64,000 bases of DNA from Halichoerus grypus (GCF_964656455.1 NC_135719.1:128321444-128385443), one strand, 5' to 3'; shown: positions 1 to 10,160, counted from the stretch's first letter. Program-made: numbers and translations. Notes: generated by a model not told the origin, from the sequence alone.

Positions 1-46
1 CCTGAGCTGAAGGCAGACGCTTAACGACTGAACCACCCAGGCGCCC
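1..46 (-). mobile_element. SINEC (carnivoran tRNA-Lys SINE), cut by window edge
   Basis: The reverse complement reads as the 5' head of an arctoid SINEC, starting GGGGCGCCTGGGTGG and running through the RNA polymerase III box-A region into the 'cttcagctcagg' segment. The rest of the element lies before base 1, so this is its 5' end on the minus strand and no TSD can be checked. Confidence 0.9.
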
Positions 47-227
47 CTAGGGGGCACTTCTTTCTTTGGAGTAGGAGGGGAAAGTAGAAAAAAGCTTAGA
101 GGTAGGAACAATATAACTGGAATTCTTGGAGGTGTAAATCTAGGTTGTCTCTTCAGAATGAGGGCCCTGGTGAGGAATAAGGATAAACATGGTTACATCT
201 TTTACACTTTGAAGGCCTCCCCCCACC

Positions 228-425
228 CCATGCTAGGCATTGTTTAGTGCTCTTCAGGAATTACCTTTTTTAATCCTAAGAGGTAAATATAGTTGGCATA
301 CTCATTTTATAGCCCACAAAGAGACGTTCATTGCCCCCCCCCCCCACACACACTAGAAAGTAGAGCTGGGATTTGTCCCCAGAAGTCTGAATTCAGTGTC
401 TGTTCTCTTAACAGCTCTTTATAGT
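228..425 (-). mobile_element. MIR SINE
   Basis: Ancient tRNA-derived MIR in reverse orientation. The order is the one expected for an inverted MIR: 'tgctaggcattgt...', 'taatcctaagaggta', 'cattttatag', then 'tagagctgggatttg' and '...gttctcttaacagctctt'. A C-run with a short CA repeat (333-352) interrupts it. Confidence 0.8.
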
Positions 426-472
426 GTGATAAAAAGGCAACAATAATGGCAATCTGCATTCGTATAGTACTT

Positions 473-491
473 AAAAAAAAAAAAAAAAAAA
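473..491 (+). repeat. (A)19 homopolymer
   Basis: Uninterrupted A19 with no SINE or L1 body recognisable upstream and no clear target-site duplication. It may be a slippage tract or a tail remnant. Confidence 0.8.
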
Positions 492-599
492 CCCTTTTAC
501 AGGTGTGGAAACCAAGGTGGAATGTGCCTAAACTCATCAGTCATCTAGGTGGGGTTGGAGCTATGGCTGGAATAGGAGTCCCTTGATTTTCAGTTCTGT

Positions 600-2050
600 T
601 CTCTTTCCCAAAGAGTGACAGGCCACACGTAGCTCCTGAGTAAACTGTGTTGCCTTTCTGAGCAATCTTGTTCCCTCTCTCCCTCCTTCCATTCCAACAC
701 CCCCACCCCTACTCCCACCCTAATGCCCCCCTGAAATGCCGGGAAGGTATGTCCGGCACCTGCTCCCTCCTTCCGGCTGGAATCCTCGTGCTGGCCAGGT
801 GCTACTGCCCTGCTCTGGCCCAAGGGCCCCGTGCAGGCAGGCAGCAGAGGAAGGCCACGTTTGTTTTGCTTTTATTGTTACATAATATAAATCTCTTGGC
901 TGCACCACCCGCCAGGACGAGAGTTGTGTGTCTTCCCGCACGGTCGCTAATGAGACAGTTAATCGTTTGTTTATTCTGTATGAAGAGAGGTGGTGGCCGT
1001 ATCTCTCAAACCAGACACGGGGCTCAGGACCCTCGGGGAAGGGGGCCACCCCGGCACATGAGTCACCCACGGTCCCAGCACAGTCCTGCCCTGCAGGCCC
1101 CCATACGTCCTTCCCCTAGGCGCTGACTGGGATGCAGGCATCAGCGGATGATGATTATTATTACTGTTATTGCGCCTATTTTTTAAAATACTCCCTTCCC
1201 TGAGAAGCAAAAAAAGAGGAAGAAACGGCGATTTGCAAAGATGCTTTGTTGGGAGATAAGGAGGTTTCCTCTTGGGCCCAGTTTATCTCACTTGTGCAGA
1301 GGTTCCTAGAGGTCGTGCAGCTCATGAGATAAAGCTCGGGGACCTCCCCGGGGAAGGCCAGAGTCCTCGTTCAGTTGTTTTCCTAGTTCCAGGGTTAAAG
1401 AGGTGAAATCAGCTGTGTTCCTCCTGCAGGCTCCCTGGGGCCGAGGCCGCTTTTATTAGAGCAAATCAGACCTGTCCAGGTACTGTGGGTGGGGGAGGAG
1501 AGAGCCAGAAGGAGGTGAGGAGGGGGCCGGGGTGGGGGTGTGCACTGGGCTGAGTGCTGTCTGTACCTGGCTTGCCCGAACCGAATTACTGTCTTAAAGG
1601 GCTTCCATCGCATCTATTTGCATGCTGTTAGCATCCTCCTGCTATTTTCTTGGTGTTTGGATAAATCCTATTGCCTGAAGCTTATATTTCAATTAACTGG
1701 GTCCAACTGTCTGAGTCCTGAGGCATAGGGATGGGTGGGGGGCTGCTGTGTTTTCTGCTGTGGCATTGTGTCATTGACAGTCTGTGTGTCTGTCTTGGGT
1801 CAGCCAGATTCCATCCTTGAAGCTGTGCCTCTCTGTGGAGCTGAGTGCATCCTGGTCAGGGGCACAATTACCCAGGGCAGGGCTGATGTTTCAGGAGTAG
1901 TTTGGACAGACAGAACAGCTATATCCTTTTAGACCCTGTGGAGTAGGGAGCAAGCCTGTGCAGGTGCCGGATGGAAACAGTGAAGCAAGTCGGAGGGGGC
2001 AGTGCAGTGGGTTTGGCCCCTTCCCACAGCTGATTCCGAGCTTTCTCTCT
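600..2050. other. Repeat-poor, CpG-raised non-coding stretch
   Basis: I recognise no interspersed repeat over about 1.4 kb. By eye there are roughly two dozen CpGs between 858 and 1450, far above the usual depleted mammalian background, with GC slightly above 50%. Open frames here (up to 152 codons on the plus strand at 668-1126) have no recognisable domains and overlap frames on both strands. The stretch also holds an octamer-like ATTTGCAT at 1616-1623. Best read as candidate regulatory DNA or an unannotated non-coding transcript start. Confidence 0.5.
850..1430. promoter_or_regulatory. Candidate enhancer: FOX, AP-1, three GATA sites, E-box
   Basis: Motifs seen: a forkhead-like TGTTTATT at 968-975; a perfect AP-1 TGAGTCA at 1059-1065; GATA-type AGATAAG at 1254-1260; TTATCT at 1283-1288 (minus strand AGATAA); AGATAA at 1327-1332; and the CAGCTG E-box at 1410-1415. 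Three GATA sites in 79 bp inside repeat-free, CpG-raised DNA is a pattern typical of enhancers. Function is inferred from motif density only, without conservation or chromatin data, and the target gene is unknown. Confidence 0.35.
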
Positions 2051-2094
2051 GCTTCTCTTGGGACTCTGTGTGAGGTCCTTCTACCTTCCGCTTC

Positions 2095-2235
2095 CAGCCC
2101 AGATACAAGCTTCTTCGTCTCGTCCTTCCTCCTCCCTCTTTTCTTCCCCCAGATACCCCCTTTCAACTTCTGTATCTTTGTCGTGCTGTCTCCTCCACCC
2201 AAATTCCTTTCTCTTTCCTTTTCTTACCACTCTTT
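2095..2235. repeat. Pyrimidine-rich (C/T) tract
   Basis: About 140 bp dominated by C and T on the plus strand, with clusters of tcctcc, ttcttccccc and ctctttcctttt. It creates spurious plus-strand open frames. No function is assigned. Confidence 0.6.
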
Positions 2236-2400
2236 ATCAAAACCCGTCCTTCAAGGCTCAGTTCAAATGCCACCGCCTCCGGCAAGCACCCCACCCCCCG
2301 TTGTCCTCCCCAGGCAGAATTAACTTGCCTTCTGTGCTTCCGGTTACTCAGATCTCACACCTCTCCCTTCTTGGGGTGAGGGCTAGTATCCATCCTGCGT
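2215..2400 (+). mobile_element. L2 LINE fragment (probable)
   Basis: The stretch around 'ccttcaaggctcagttcaaatgcc' resembles the conserved 3' portion of L2 (the part reading 'ggctcagctcaaatgtcacctcc'). The remainder is diverged, so the limits are approximate. Confidence 0.5.
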
Positions 2401-2465
2401 GTCCCGCCGTGCAGCATCACACGGTCTTACGGTTTGGGGTTTTTGAGTCGTTTCTGTTTTGGCTT

Positions 2466-2924
2466 TGTAGTGGGTTGGATGGTGATTCCCCCCAAAAGAT
2501 AGGGCACATTCTAATTTCTGGAATTGATGAATGTTACCTTATTGGGGAAAATGGCAATTGCAGATGTAATTAAGGATCTTGAGATGAAGAGATCATCCTG
2601 GATTATTCAGGTGGGCCCTACGTCCACTGACAAGTGTCCTTATGAGAGACACCCAGGAAACTTGACAGACAGAAGAGGTTGTGTGAAGAAGGGGGCAGAG
2701 ACTGCAGTGATGTAGTCACAAAGCAAGGAATCCAAGGAATTCTGGCAGCCACGAGATGCTGGAAGAGGCAAGGAAGAATCCTCCCCCGAGAGACCCAGAA
2801 GGAGCAGCTCCGCCAACACCTTGATTTCAGACTTCTGGCCTCTAGAACTGTAAGGAAATAAATTTCTGTTGTTTCAAGCCATCCGGTCTGTGGCAATTTG
2901 TTACAGAGCCCTCGGAAACTAACA
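2466..2924 (+). mobile_element. MLT1-like LTR (ERVL-MaLR), solo
   Basis: Begins TGTAGTGGGTTGGATGG and ends ...AACTAACA, with the MaLR landmarks in order: 'gtgggccct', 'gtgtccttatgagag', 'ccttgatttcagacttctgg', the polyadenylation region 'aataaatttctgttgtttcaagcc', and the terminal 'ggaaactaaca'. Flanking 5-mers GGCTT (2461-2465) and GGCTG (2925-2929) are consistent with a decayed 5-bp TSD. No internal retroviral region is attached, so it is a solo LTR. Confidence 0.85.
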
Positions 2925-2989
2925 GGCTGGTGGGCCTCTTCTGAAAGGGAAGATGTCCGGGCAGGAAGAACACAAAAATATCATGTGAG

Positions 2990-3242
2990 CTGCTGGTGGG
3001 AATGCAAGCTGGTGCAGCCACTCTGGACAACAGTGTGGAGGTTCCTCAAAAAGTTAAAAATAGAACTACCCTATGATCCAGCAATTGCACTACTAGGTAT
3101 TTACTCAAAGGATACAAACATAGTGATCCAAAGGAGCACTTGCACCTCAGTGTTTATAGTAGCAATGTCCACAATAGCCAAACTATGGAAAGAGCTGAGA
3201 TGTCCATTGACAGATGAATGGATAAAGAAGATGTGGTACACA

Positions 3243-3282
<40 letters not shown>

Positions 3283-3308
3283 AATATTACTCAGCCATCA
3301 AAAAATGA
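2990..3308 (+). pseudogene. L1 ORF2 C-terminal remnant
   Basis: The open frame continuing in from 2898 reads as the C-terminal end of L1 ORF2 protein (downstream of the reverse transcriptase domain). Landmarks are a WWECK-like start, PLWTTVWRFLKKLK, the YDPAIALLGIYS block, and DEWIKKMWYT followed by QEYYSAIKK. An expanded CA tract (3237-3280) is translated as a Thr-His run, so it has inserted codons within the frame. The endonuclease and reverse transcriptase domains are absent through 5' truncation, so it cannot mobilise itself. Confidence 0.85.
3237..3280 (+). repeat. (CA)n microsatellite inside L1 ORF2 remnant
   Basis: About 22 CA-type units with one CATA interruption. It grew from the 'tacaca' seed present in the L1 sequence encoding the MWYT-QEYYSAIKK region. 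Confidence 0.9.
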
Positions 3309-3879
3309 AATCTTACCATTTGCAACTACGTGGATGGAACTAGAGGGTATTATGCTAATCGAAATAAGTCAGTCAGAGAAAGACAACTATATGATTTCAC
3401 TCATATGTGGAATTTAAGAAACAAAACAGGATCATAGGGGAAGGGAGGGAAAAGTAAAATCAGATGAAATCAGAGAGGGAGACAAACCATAAGAGACTCT
3501 TAACTACAGGAAACAAACTGAGGGTTGCTGGAAGGAAGGCGGGTGGGGGTATGGGGTAACTGGGTGATGGGCATTAAGGAGGGCACAGGATGTAATGAAC
3601 ACTGGGTGTTTATGCAACTGATGAAACACTGAACTCTACCTCTGGAAACTAATAATACACTATATGTTAATTAATTGAATTTAAATAAAATTTTAAAAAA
3701 TATATCGTGTAAGGAATCTGGCCCCTTCCTGCTAGACTGTTGCTTGTTACCTCCCTTGCTCCTTCTGCTTCTGTTCCGTACAATCCAAGGCCTGTTCCTC
3801 ATGTACCAGGTGGTTCAGGACAGGACGTTGCCCTAGTTGGAGCATCACTTCTGAGTAAATAATCATGATTATCATACCA

Positions 3880-4095
3880 AGAAGAGCTATTGGCATTTGT
3901 AGAGCCTCTATAGTTTACAGAGTACTTGGCCTCACCTCATTTCATTCTGTCTTTACAATAATCTTGCAAGGCGGGTTTTGGGATCCCTAGTTACACATGA
4001 GGAAAGGGAAGATTGAGGCATGACCATACAACTGGTAGGGTTGAACCAAGACTTCAAAAATCCTTGTCTTTTGGTTCCAAATCCCTTTCTTTTTA
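3880..4095 (-). mobile_element. MIR SINE
   Basis: Reverse-oriented MIR: '...tttacagagtacttggcctcacctcatttcattctg', then 'acacatgaggaaagggaagattgaggcatgacc', then '...actggtagggttgaaccaa'. Confidence 0.75.
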
Positions 4096-4357
4096 ACTAT
4101 GTACTCCATGTTCTTTGAGTATAAGATCCAGTGGGTCAAATGTGTTTTTATTCTTTTTGAGACAGGCATATCCTTTGCCTGAGGTAGGGATGCCTGCTTT
4201 TTCTTCTTTCCCCCAATGTGTGCTCAGATTCGGCAGACTTTGGCAGTAGTGGAGGGGCAAAAGGAAGCCCTATTTATTCAAGGGTCTTTGTTTCATAAGG
4301 GAGTCTCTGTATACGTTTATCTTCTGTTATTGTTTGGGTAGGCTACTGGGGAAACTC

Positions 4358-4415
4358 TGTGTGTGTGTGTGTGTGTTCGTGTGTGTGTTTGCACGCATGT
4401 GTGCACACGCATTGT
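4358..4415 (+). repeat. (TG)n microsatellite, imperfect
   Basis: A pure TG run of about 19 bp, then a mixed tract (tgtgtgtttgcacgcatgtgtgcacacgc) of mostly alternating purine-pyrimidine sequence, a known Z-DNA-prone composition. Confidence 0.85.
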
Positions 4416-4644
4416 GTACTCGGCCAGCTATTATCCCCCTCTGGTGGTCACTGGCATAAATCCATCACCTGATCATCTAAAATCCGAAAGACAGGAAGAT
4501 CACTAGGCCAGTGGACCCAAGGAGAGTCACCACATTGAGCACGGCTTGTGTTTGTACACCTTCTCCTGAAGAGTTTGAGTGGATGGTTCTGCTCCCTAAC
4601 GGGGGCACCTTCCTCCAAGGAAAGTAAGAGTGTTGCATAAATGG

Positions 4645-4860
4645 AAAGTGCCCTTTGGAGTCTGACAGACATAGTTTCACATCTCAGCTCTGCTACTTAA
4701 TTTCTCCATTGGTTTGAGTTATTTAACCTTGCCAATCCACATCTGTAAAATGGAATAATAACAGATACCCTATTCCCAGGGGTGTTATAAAGTTACATGA
4801 AATAATGTACTTAAATTTCCAGGTACATAGTAGGTACTTAGTCATAGTGTATTTTCTTCC
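4645..4860 (+). mobile_element. MIR SINE
   Basis: Forward MIR: 'ctttggagtctgacagaca', 'ctctgctacttaatttctcc', 'atctgtaaaatggaataataacag', 'ggtgttataaagttacatgaaataatg', '...acatagtaggtacttag'. Nearly full length and about a quarter diverged. Confidence 0.85.
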
Positions 4861-5127
4861 TCTTGATTAAGTATACTCTTTAAACATGACTAATTCTACT
4901 GTTAAAATGCTTTTGTTGTAAATCATACTTTTATACAGGGAATACTGACTAGTTCTGTCACATTATTGTCTGGAAAATAGGAAGATGTCCTTTTTGCAAA
5001 AGGGAAGCTAACAACTTGAGGAGAGGAGATGAACTATTCAGATTCCAGTGAAAGCAGACTTAGGGCTTAAATAGAAATAGGGATGTTCATTTCCCCTCTT
5101 TAATGGAAGGGAAGGTAAACTATACTT

Positions 5128-5340
5128 ATTGGGCCCCCTAATATAAGCCAGACCCTTCATTCAAATATCTCATTTACGTCTTACAGCATCCTGATGAATT
5201 GGTAATATTATGCCCGTTTCACAGATGAAGATGTGCAGACTTGGGGAATTCTACCTGCTGTAGGTTACACAGCAGAGAAACCACATTCCTCCTCAGGCTG
5301 CCTGAATCCCATGCCAGTGCTCTGCCACCACCCTGTTTCC
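5128..5340 (-). mobile_element. MIR SINE
   Basis: Reverse MIR: 'gccagacccttcattcaaatatctcatttac', 'cccgtttcacagatgaagatg', 'ggttacacagcagagaaacc', '...gtgctctgccaccaccctg'. Confidence 0.75.
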
Positions 5341-5880
5341 CTGGGAGCCCTGGGGAAGAATAGCTCACGAAGAGCCCATGTGTAAGGATTAATCAAAAGG
5401 AGTATCATTCTCATCCCCAGCTGCCAAAGAACACAATATACAGTTCCAGAAAGCTGGTTTCCTCCCAGTCATTCAGCTCTAAGGGGTGGGGGAGTTTGCA
5501 TAGAACCTGACCAGTAATTTAATGCTGGACCCAAGAGGTTTCCCCTCTGTCCTGCTGTTTATGGACCTGATGTACATTATCACTTTGAGGAGTGCTTGAG
5601 AAAGGCTACCCAAGATAGTTAATATAGTACAGCCTGTTGTTTGAGTGAGTATAGTTAGAGTACAGATAGAAGAAATTATATCAGTTCTCCTTGAATTAGA
5701 CCCCAGAGCTGTGTCCTGTTAGCCAACTAACTGATGCTTCTGGTCATCTTGTTGGGCTTTGCAGAGCAGTGGGGGGACTTGTGAGAAAATGGGTTTGCAA
5801 AGCAGACCATTGCAAGCTCACTGAGGAGGCTGAAGAGCCACAAAAGAGATAGGACAGCATTTGCAACATAACACAGTGTC
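5340..5880. other. No recognisable gene or repeat
   Basis: Unassigned AT-moderate sequence. No repeat family, splice-flanked open frame or strong motif group was seen. Confidence 0.5.
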
Positions 5881-6030
5881 TTGTGTGGTGGCTGGGAGAC
5901 CTGTGTCCTGCTTCTTGATCCACCAGCTTTGCCGCCTAGGAGAAGTCATTAGCTCTCTGGGACTCAGTTTGTGAAATAAAAAGGTCAGGCAAGATGATAT
6001 CTAGGGTTTCTTTCAGATTATAAACAGATG
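5880..6030 (+). mobile_element. MIR3-like SINE
   Basis: The core '...ctctctgggactcagtttgtgaaataaaaaggtcaggcaagatgatatctagggtttctttcag' follows the MIR3 layout, in which the 'gatgatctctaaggtcccttccag' block follows the tRNA-related part. Confidence 0.65.
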
Positions 6031-6214
6031 TTGTTTTCTGAGTCTTGGTACAGCCAGACGGCCAGGGAACTGAGGAGAGATGGAGCCTGACCAGACTGAG
6101 CAAGCAGAGTTTCAGCTGGGTGCAACTATCTATACATAAGCAATGGGCCAAGAAATATTTGCGGATGGGAGTGAGCAGTGTGCTTGGCATTCGGCTCCCC
6201 CCTTCTCCATGCAC

Positions 6215-6300
6215 AGTGCTTTGGGCACATCTTTATTACCAGGCTCTGGTGTTATTGAGCAGCATGTCCCTCAAGACTGTGAGCTCCTTGATGGGAGAGA
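6215..6300 (+). mobile_element. L2/CR1-type LINE 3' fragment (weak)
   Basis: Contains 'caagactgtgagctccttgatgggagagacc', a block shared by old LINE 3' ends of the L2 class. Short and diverged, so the family call is uncertain. Confidence 0.4.
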
Positions 6301-6985
6301 CCAACTATCTCTCATGGTGATCAGTGACAGGTGGTGGGAAGAATGAAAATGCATCAAGCTCTTTTAGATCCCCATTTCTCTGGAGATGTTCTTCATGCAA
6401 CAATTTTGTTTTTTCTTGGCTCTCTTCTCAATGGGACAGTGTTTCTAAAGCTCATGTTAGGAAAGGTAGGTGAGAGTGAGTTGATATTCGTAGGCATAGG
6501 TGAACATTGGGAGTTTCGCCTGTGGTTCTGGTCAAAAAGCCTGCTCATCTTGAGCCCCTTGTCTGCTTGGGTGGCAAATGACGTGAGTGGGAGGCGAGGT
6601 CAGGAATGGTGTTCATGGGCTCACAGCCTCGTCACCGTCCCTTTTCCCATGCTGGACTATGGGCAGGCACAGAAAGCTTGACTATATGTGCACCTGCCTT
6701 TTCCAATAACCATCAGACGCCCATTGTGTCCACCATTTCCCCCTCTCCTGAACCCTCTGGTACGGTTATAAGAGGCATTATCATTTCTTAACTCAGTGCA
6801 AGTCCTGTTTTCTTCAGATTTGTGAGCTGATTCTCATTTAACTCCCTCCCTCTCCTTCCCAGAATTTGTTTTTATCTCGATATTAAGTCAAGGAGTTGGA
6901 GGTGGAGCCTGGGGAAAGGAGAGAAAAGATACACATGCAAGATGAAGGGAGGCGGGGTTACGCAGTCCTGTCCATTGACCAGAAT
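6300..6985. other. No recognisable gene or repeat
   Basis: Open frames of 116 and 61 codons occur here, but they show no domain, signal peptide or splice context. No repeat was identified. Confidence 0.5.
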
Positions 6986-6987
6986 AT

Positions 6988-7185
6988 GCTTAACCCTGTG
7001 TGTATTACCTGTAGTCTTCTCAACAACCTCATGATTGAAGTGTGATCCTTTAATTTTATGTATGCAGGGACTGAGGTTCAGGGCAGTTAAATTAGTGTCC
7101 ATGATCACACAGCTCATGGGAGGCAGATCTGGGACGTGAAGCAGGACTGGATAACTCCAGACTCAGTATATCTGTTCCACATAGT
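6988..7185 (-). mobile_element. MIR SINE
   Basis: Reverse MIR with 'gcagggactgaggttcagggcagttaaattagtg', then 'tgatcacacagctcatgggaggcagatctggg'. The 5'-equivalent end is more diverged. Confidence 0.75.
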
Positions 7186-7249
7186 ATTGTTATTTTCCCC
7201 AATACTCTCCTCATGGTCTTTCTCTCCTAGATGTATTTCACACTTGCCA

Positions 7250-7350
7250 CTAGAAGGGCCAATGATGGCATAGCATTTAGGTGCCTAGCCCAGCACCTGA
7301 CATAAAGCAAGAACTTAGTAGGTGTTACTTGATGTTGCTATTATTTTCAC
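7250..7350 (+). mobile_element. L2 LINE 3' end
   Basis: 'gcctagcccagcacctgacataaagcaagaacttagtaggtgtt' matches the terminal L2 block (consensus sense: 'gcctagaacagtgcctggcacatagtagg'). Confidence 0.65.
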
Positions 7351-7827
7351 ATTTGATAACTTGGGGGTTTTCACAATTTCCTGGGATGTGAAAGGGGAAA
7401 ACAAGCTTGGTTAATTGGAGACAGTCCAGCATTCGGGTACTAGGATAAATACTATCGATCATTCATTAATTCCAGGCTTTACCTGGTCAAGAGTGTGTAG
7501 CTGCTCTGCTTAAGGTACTCAGCCTAGGTCTGGCTGGTGAAGATGTCTGTTCCAGCCTCTGACTTGTTTCTAAGTGATTATTCTTGCCATCACTTCTAGG
7601 CACCCACGCAGTGTTCTTATGGTGCATGACATGGTTCAGCATTCCAGAATTCAGTTTGTGAGCTTTACTTTGAAAACTAGCATCGTATGCCAATAAAGAA
7701 TGGCATTGGGCCCGGGTGCCTGTGTCCACGGTTCACTCCAAGCTCCTGGGAGGCGGAGGCAGATGGTAGCACACGGTCCCTCTCTTTTCCACAGCCTGCC
7801 CGAGCTGAGAGAGTGGACTACCGTGAA

Positions 7828-8065
7828 AAGGAGACTGGTTTGGGAGTTAAGATAGCTGGTTTAAGTTCCAGTAACTTGCTGTGTGGCCCCAGGCAAACCA
7901 CCTAACCTTTCTGTTTCAATGTTCCCATCGGTAAAATTGGATTGCTACATTCTGTCGTTCCTATTTCAGTGTGCTGCTGATTTTGTGTGAGTAAATGAGA
8001 TAACAGATGCTAAAGTGGGATATGAATGCATGCTATGATTATGCTGTTATTATTGCTGCTCAGTC
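7828..8065 (+). mobile_element. MIR SINE
   Basis: Forward MIR: 'taacttgctgtgtggccccaggcaaaccacctaacctttctg', 'catcggtaaaattggattg', 'gagtaaatgagataacagatgc', '...tgctgttattattgctgctc'. Essentially full length. Confidence 0.85.
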
Positions 8066-8469
8066 TTTTAATCATACATTTTGACTGGATCGTTTTAATT
8101 CACCAAGGCACCCTAAGGCCTAATAACATATAATGCGGTTAGCAGGAAATCAAACAAACAGATAAATGCATTGGGGAGAAAAAAAAACTAAAAAAACAAA
8201 ACTTTCCTGTGTTGCTCGCAAGTTCTCCTGTGGGTATAACAGCTCAGGGTGTGTCTCTAAGAAAAGGGAAGATAATGACCAGTGAGTAGTCAGCCCCTGT
8301 CTGGAAGGAGAGGAGACAAAGAAGATCACATCTGGTCACCTTCACAGAAGGGAGCTCTACTCTACTGTCGTGGGGCCTGAAATCTCACCCTCAACCTGAT
8401 GTTTTAGCTTGCTATTCCTTGCCCTTCGCAGAATGGTTGCAGTCTCCCTTTCTGAGCTAATCACATTTG

Positions 8470-8668
8470 CTATGGCGTGGGATTTGGAGATAGAATCTTT
8501 GGGTCTAAGTCCTTTTTTCTCTAGCTATAAAATCTTCATAAAGCAAGGAATTAAACCTTTTCTAGACTCAGTTTCTCCATCTGTAAAATAGGCTTAATAG
8601 TAATAATATCTACCTCGTGGGATGATTGAGAAGATAGAATTTTAAAAAGAGGCTTTATAACATTATGC
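8470..8668 (+). mobile_element. MIR SINE
   Basis: Forward MIR with the diagnostic 'tagactcagtttctccatctgtaaaatagg', then 'taatagtaataatatctacctcgtgggatgattgagaagatag'. Confidence 0.8.
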
Positions 8669-8714
8669 ACACATCAGTTGTCTTTATACTCTGACATGCT
8701 CTGGTCAAAATATT

Positions 8715-9060
8715 CCGTGAGCAGGTCTTGTCTTTTCCCTGGTCTGTGCTTTTTGTCTTCTATCCCTTTCACCAGATACTCTTCTCCTCCCTCTCCTCCT
8801 GTGAAAATGTTCCAATATCAGGTCAAACACCACTTTCTCTGGCCACCCCAATCATAAATGATATTTTCTGTCTTTCCAGAATCCTAGAGAATCTATTGTC
8901 TTTGCTGTGCCTCTGGTTGTCCCCTTGCACTGTGGGAGTGCAATTATTTTAGAGCATTTTTACTTTTTTTAATAGGTTACAAGATCCTGGAAGATAGGAT
9001 CATAGCTTACACACAGTAGATGCCCAAAACCCATTTGAATGAATGTGTAGGATGGATGTT
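8715..9060 (+). mobile_element. L2 LINE 3' end
   Basis: Follows the L2 3' order: 'tcaggtcaaacaccactttctctggccaccccaatc', 'tttgctgtgcctctggttgtccccttgcactg', 'ggttacaagatcctggaagataggatc', then the terminal 'cacagtagatgcccaaaacccatttgaatgaatg'. Confidence 0.7.
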
Positions 9061-9254
9061 ATCCACGCTCATTCCCTTAGGTCTTCATTAAAATACGAGT
9101 ATTACTGGGGAAGGTGACCCAGTAGGTCATGAGTACATTAAGTATGAATAAAGAGCACTGGGCTCCGGGGGCCAAATGGGGTGGAAGAGCAAAGCTGGAG
9201 AGAACAAGTTGCATAAGAAAGTGGGAGCTGCTGAAGACACATTTCACCATTGTT

Positions 9255-9297
9255 TTGGTCTTGGAGATGCTGGCCTGGTCTTGGTCTTGGAGATGCT
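9255..9297 (+). repeat. 26-bp tandem duplication (1.7 copies)
   Basis: TTGGTCTTGGAGATGCT is present at 9255-9271 and again, exactly, at 9281-9297 (period 26). The unit is within otherwise unassigned DNA and looks like a simple tandem duplication. Confidence 0.9.
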
Positions 9298-9396
9298 ATG
9301 GAACCAGGGTATTAACTTGGAACGATACCTTCTGAGTTTTAAAACAGGAACAAGAGTTAGGCATTCAAAGCACAGGAAATTGTGCAATATCTAGGC

Positions 9397-9415
9397 CCAC
9401 CAGAAGGTGGCGCAC
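9397..9415 (+). promoter_or_regulatory. CTCF-like binding site
   Basis: The 14-mer CCAGAAGGTGGCGC at 9400-9413 matches the CTCF core pattern CCASYAGRKGGCRS at every position but one (A where C/T is usual). Its flank is only partly consensus. The site is in sequence not assigned to any repeat. Binding is inferred from the motif alone. Confidence 0.35.
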
Positions 9416-10014
9416 TATCACTAATTCCACAGTCTGGCCGCTTTGCTCCTGGGGATCCCCCAAATTGATGTGGTTTTTCTGATGGGTAGGTAGTTCTCCT
9501 CTACATTTTATGTGGTTCAGTGCTGCCTCCTCCTCATCTCCTCTTCTCCATCCATTCTGCTGCTTCACGGTGTAAAAAGTCTGAAGGCTGGAGAGTGCTT
9601 CCCATTGGACTTTCACCTTTGAGAAGGTTCTGCTAATCAAGGTGCTTCTGCTTTTTCTCAACTCCTGCTAAGGTGCAGAACCAAACTCAGATCTCACTCT
9701 CTGCATTTGAATCTTCCATCTGGATTCTTCCAGGGTCAGCACTGAGTGCCTTTTTGGACAAAGTATCCTTTGCATACTTTCATTCCTCACTCCCAGGGCA
9801 CCCCCAACCCCCATCCCGCTAATTGTTTCAGATTTCTTATCTGAATGGAAAAGCACCTCTCTCTTTGTTTCTTCCCCGGATCACACACCTATACTGTGTT
9901 TTCTTTTATAGTAATACCATGTTTTTTATCTCCTTGTATTTTCACAAGATATGTGGTGTGGGTATTTTTCTCTGTTTTTAAAATCGTCATAATATCTTTC
10001 ATTTTTATAATTAT

Positions 10015-10160
10015 ATACAGTTACCAAAGCCATTTTGCACGCACCATTTAATTTGACCCTCACAATAGGTATGAGACATTTTGGAGCATAGGTGTTAATA
10101 TCCCCATTGTATAGAGGAGAATACTCATGTACAGGAAGGTAAGTGATTTTCCCAGAAAAT
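10015..10160 (-). mobile_element. MIR SINE fragment
   Basis: Reverse MIR: 'caccatttaatttgaccctcacaataggtatgag', 'tatccccattgtatagaggagaatactc', 'ggaaggtaagtgattttcccag'. It ends just upstream of the SINE insertion at 10179. Confidence 0.75.

Larger units (their letters stand above)
2978..3713 (+). mobile_element. 5'-truncated L1 LINE with target-site duplication
   Basis: Carnivoran L1 3' end: the last part of ORF2 (about 2990-3308), the 3' UTR with a G-rich tract (3541-3571), and an A-rich end 'aataaaattttaaaaaa' at about 3684-3700. Imperfect target-site duplications flank it: ATATCATGTGAG (2978-2989) and ATATCGTGTAAG (3702-3713), 10 of 12 identical. The body is about 710 bp. It landed about 50 bp downstream of the MLT1-like LTR. 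Confidence 0.9.

Noticed and set aside
1522..1549. G-quadruplex
   Set aside because: Only three close G-tracts; the fourth is across an 8-nt loop, outside the usual rule.
2058..2573. 171-codon plus-strand open frame
   Set aside because: It runs through a C/T-rich tract, an L2 fragment and into the MLT1-like LTR, so the length follows from composition.
7712..7775. Resemblance to 7SL RNA or an Alu-like left arm ('gtgcctgtgtcc...ctgggaggcggaggcag')
   Set aside because: Only about 50 bp match loosely, and the sequence on both sides does not follow 7SL.
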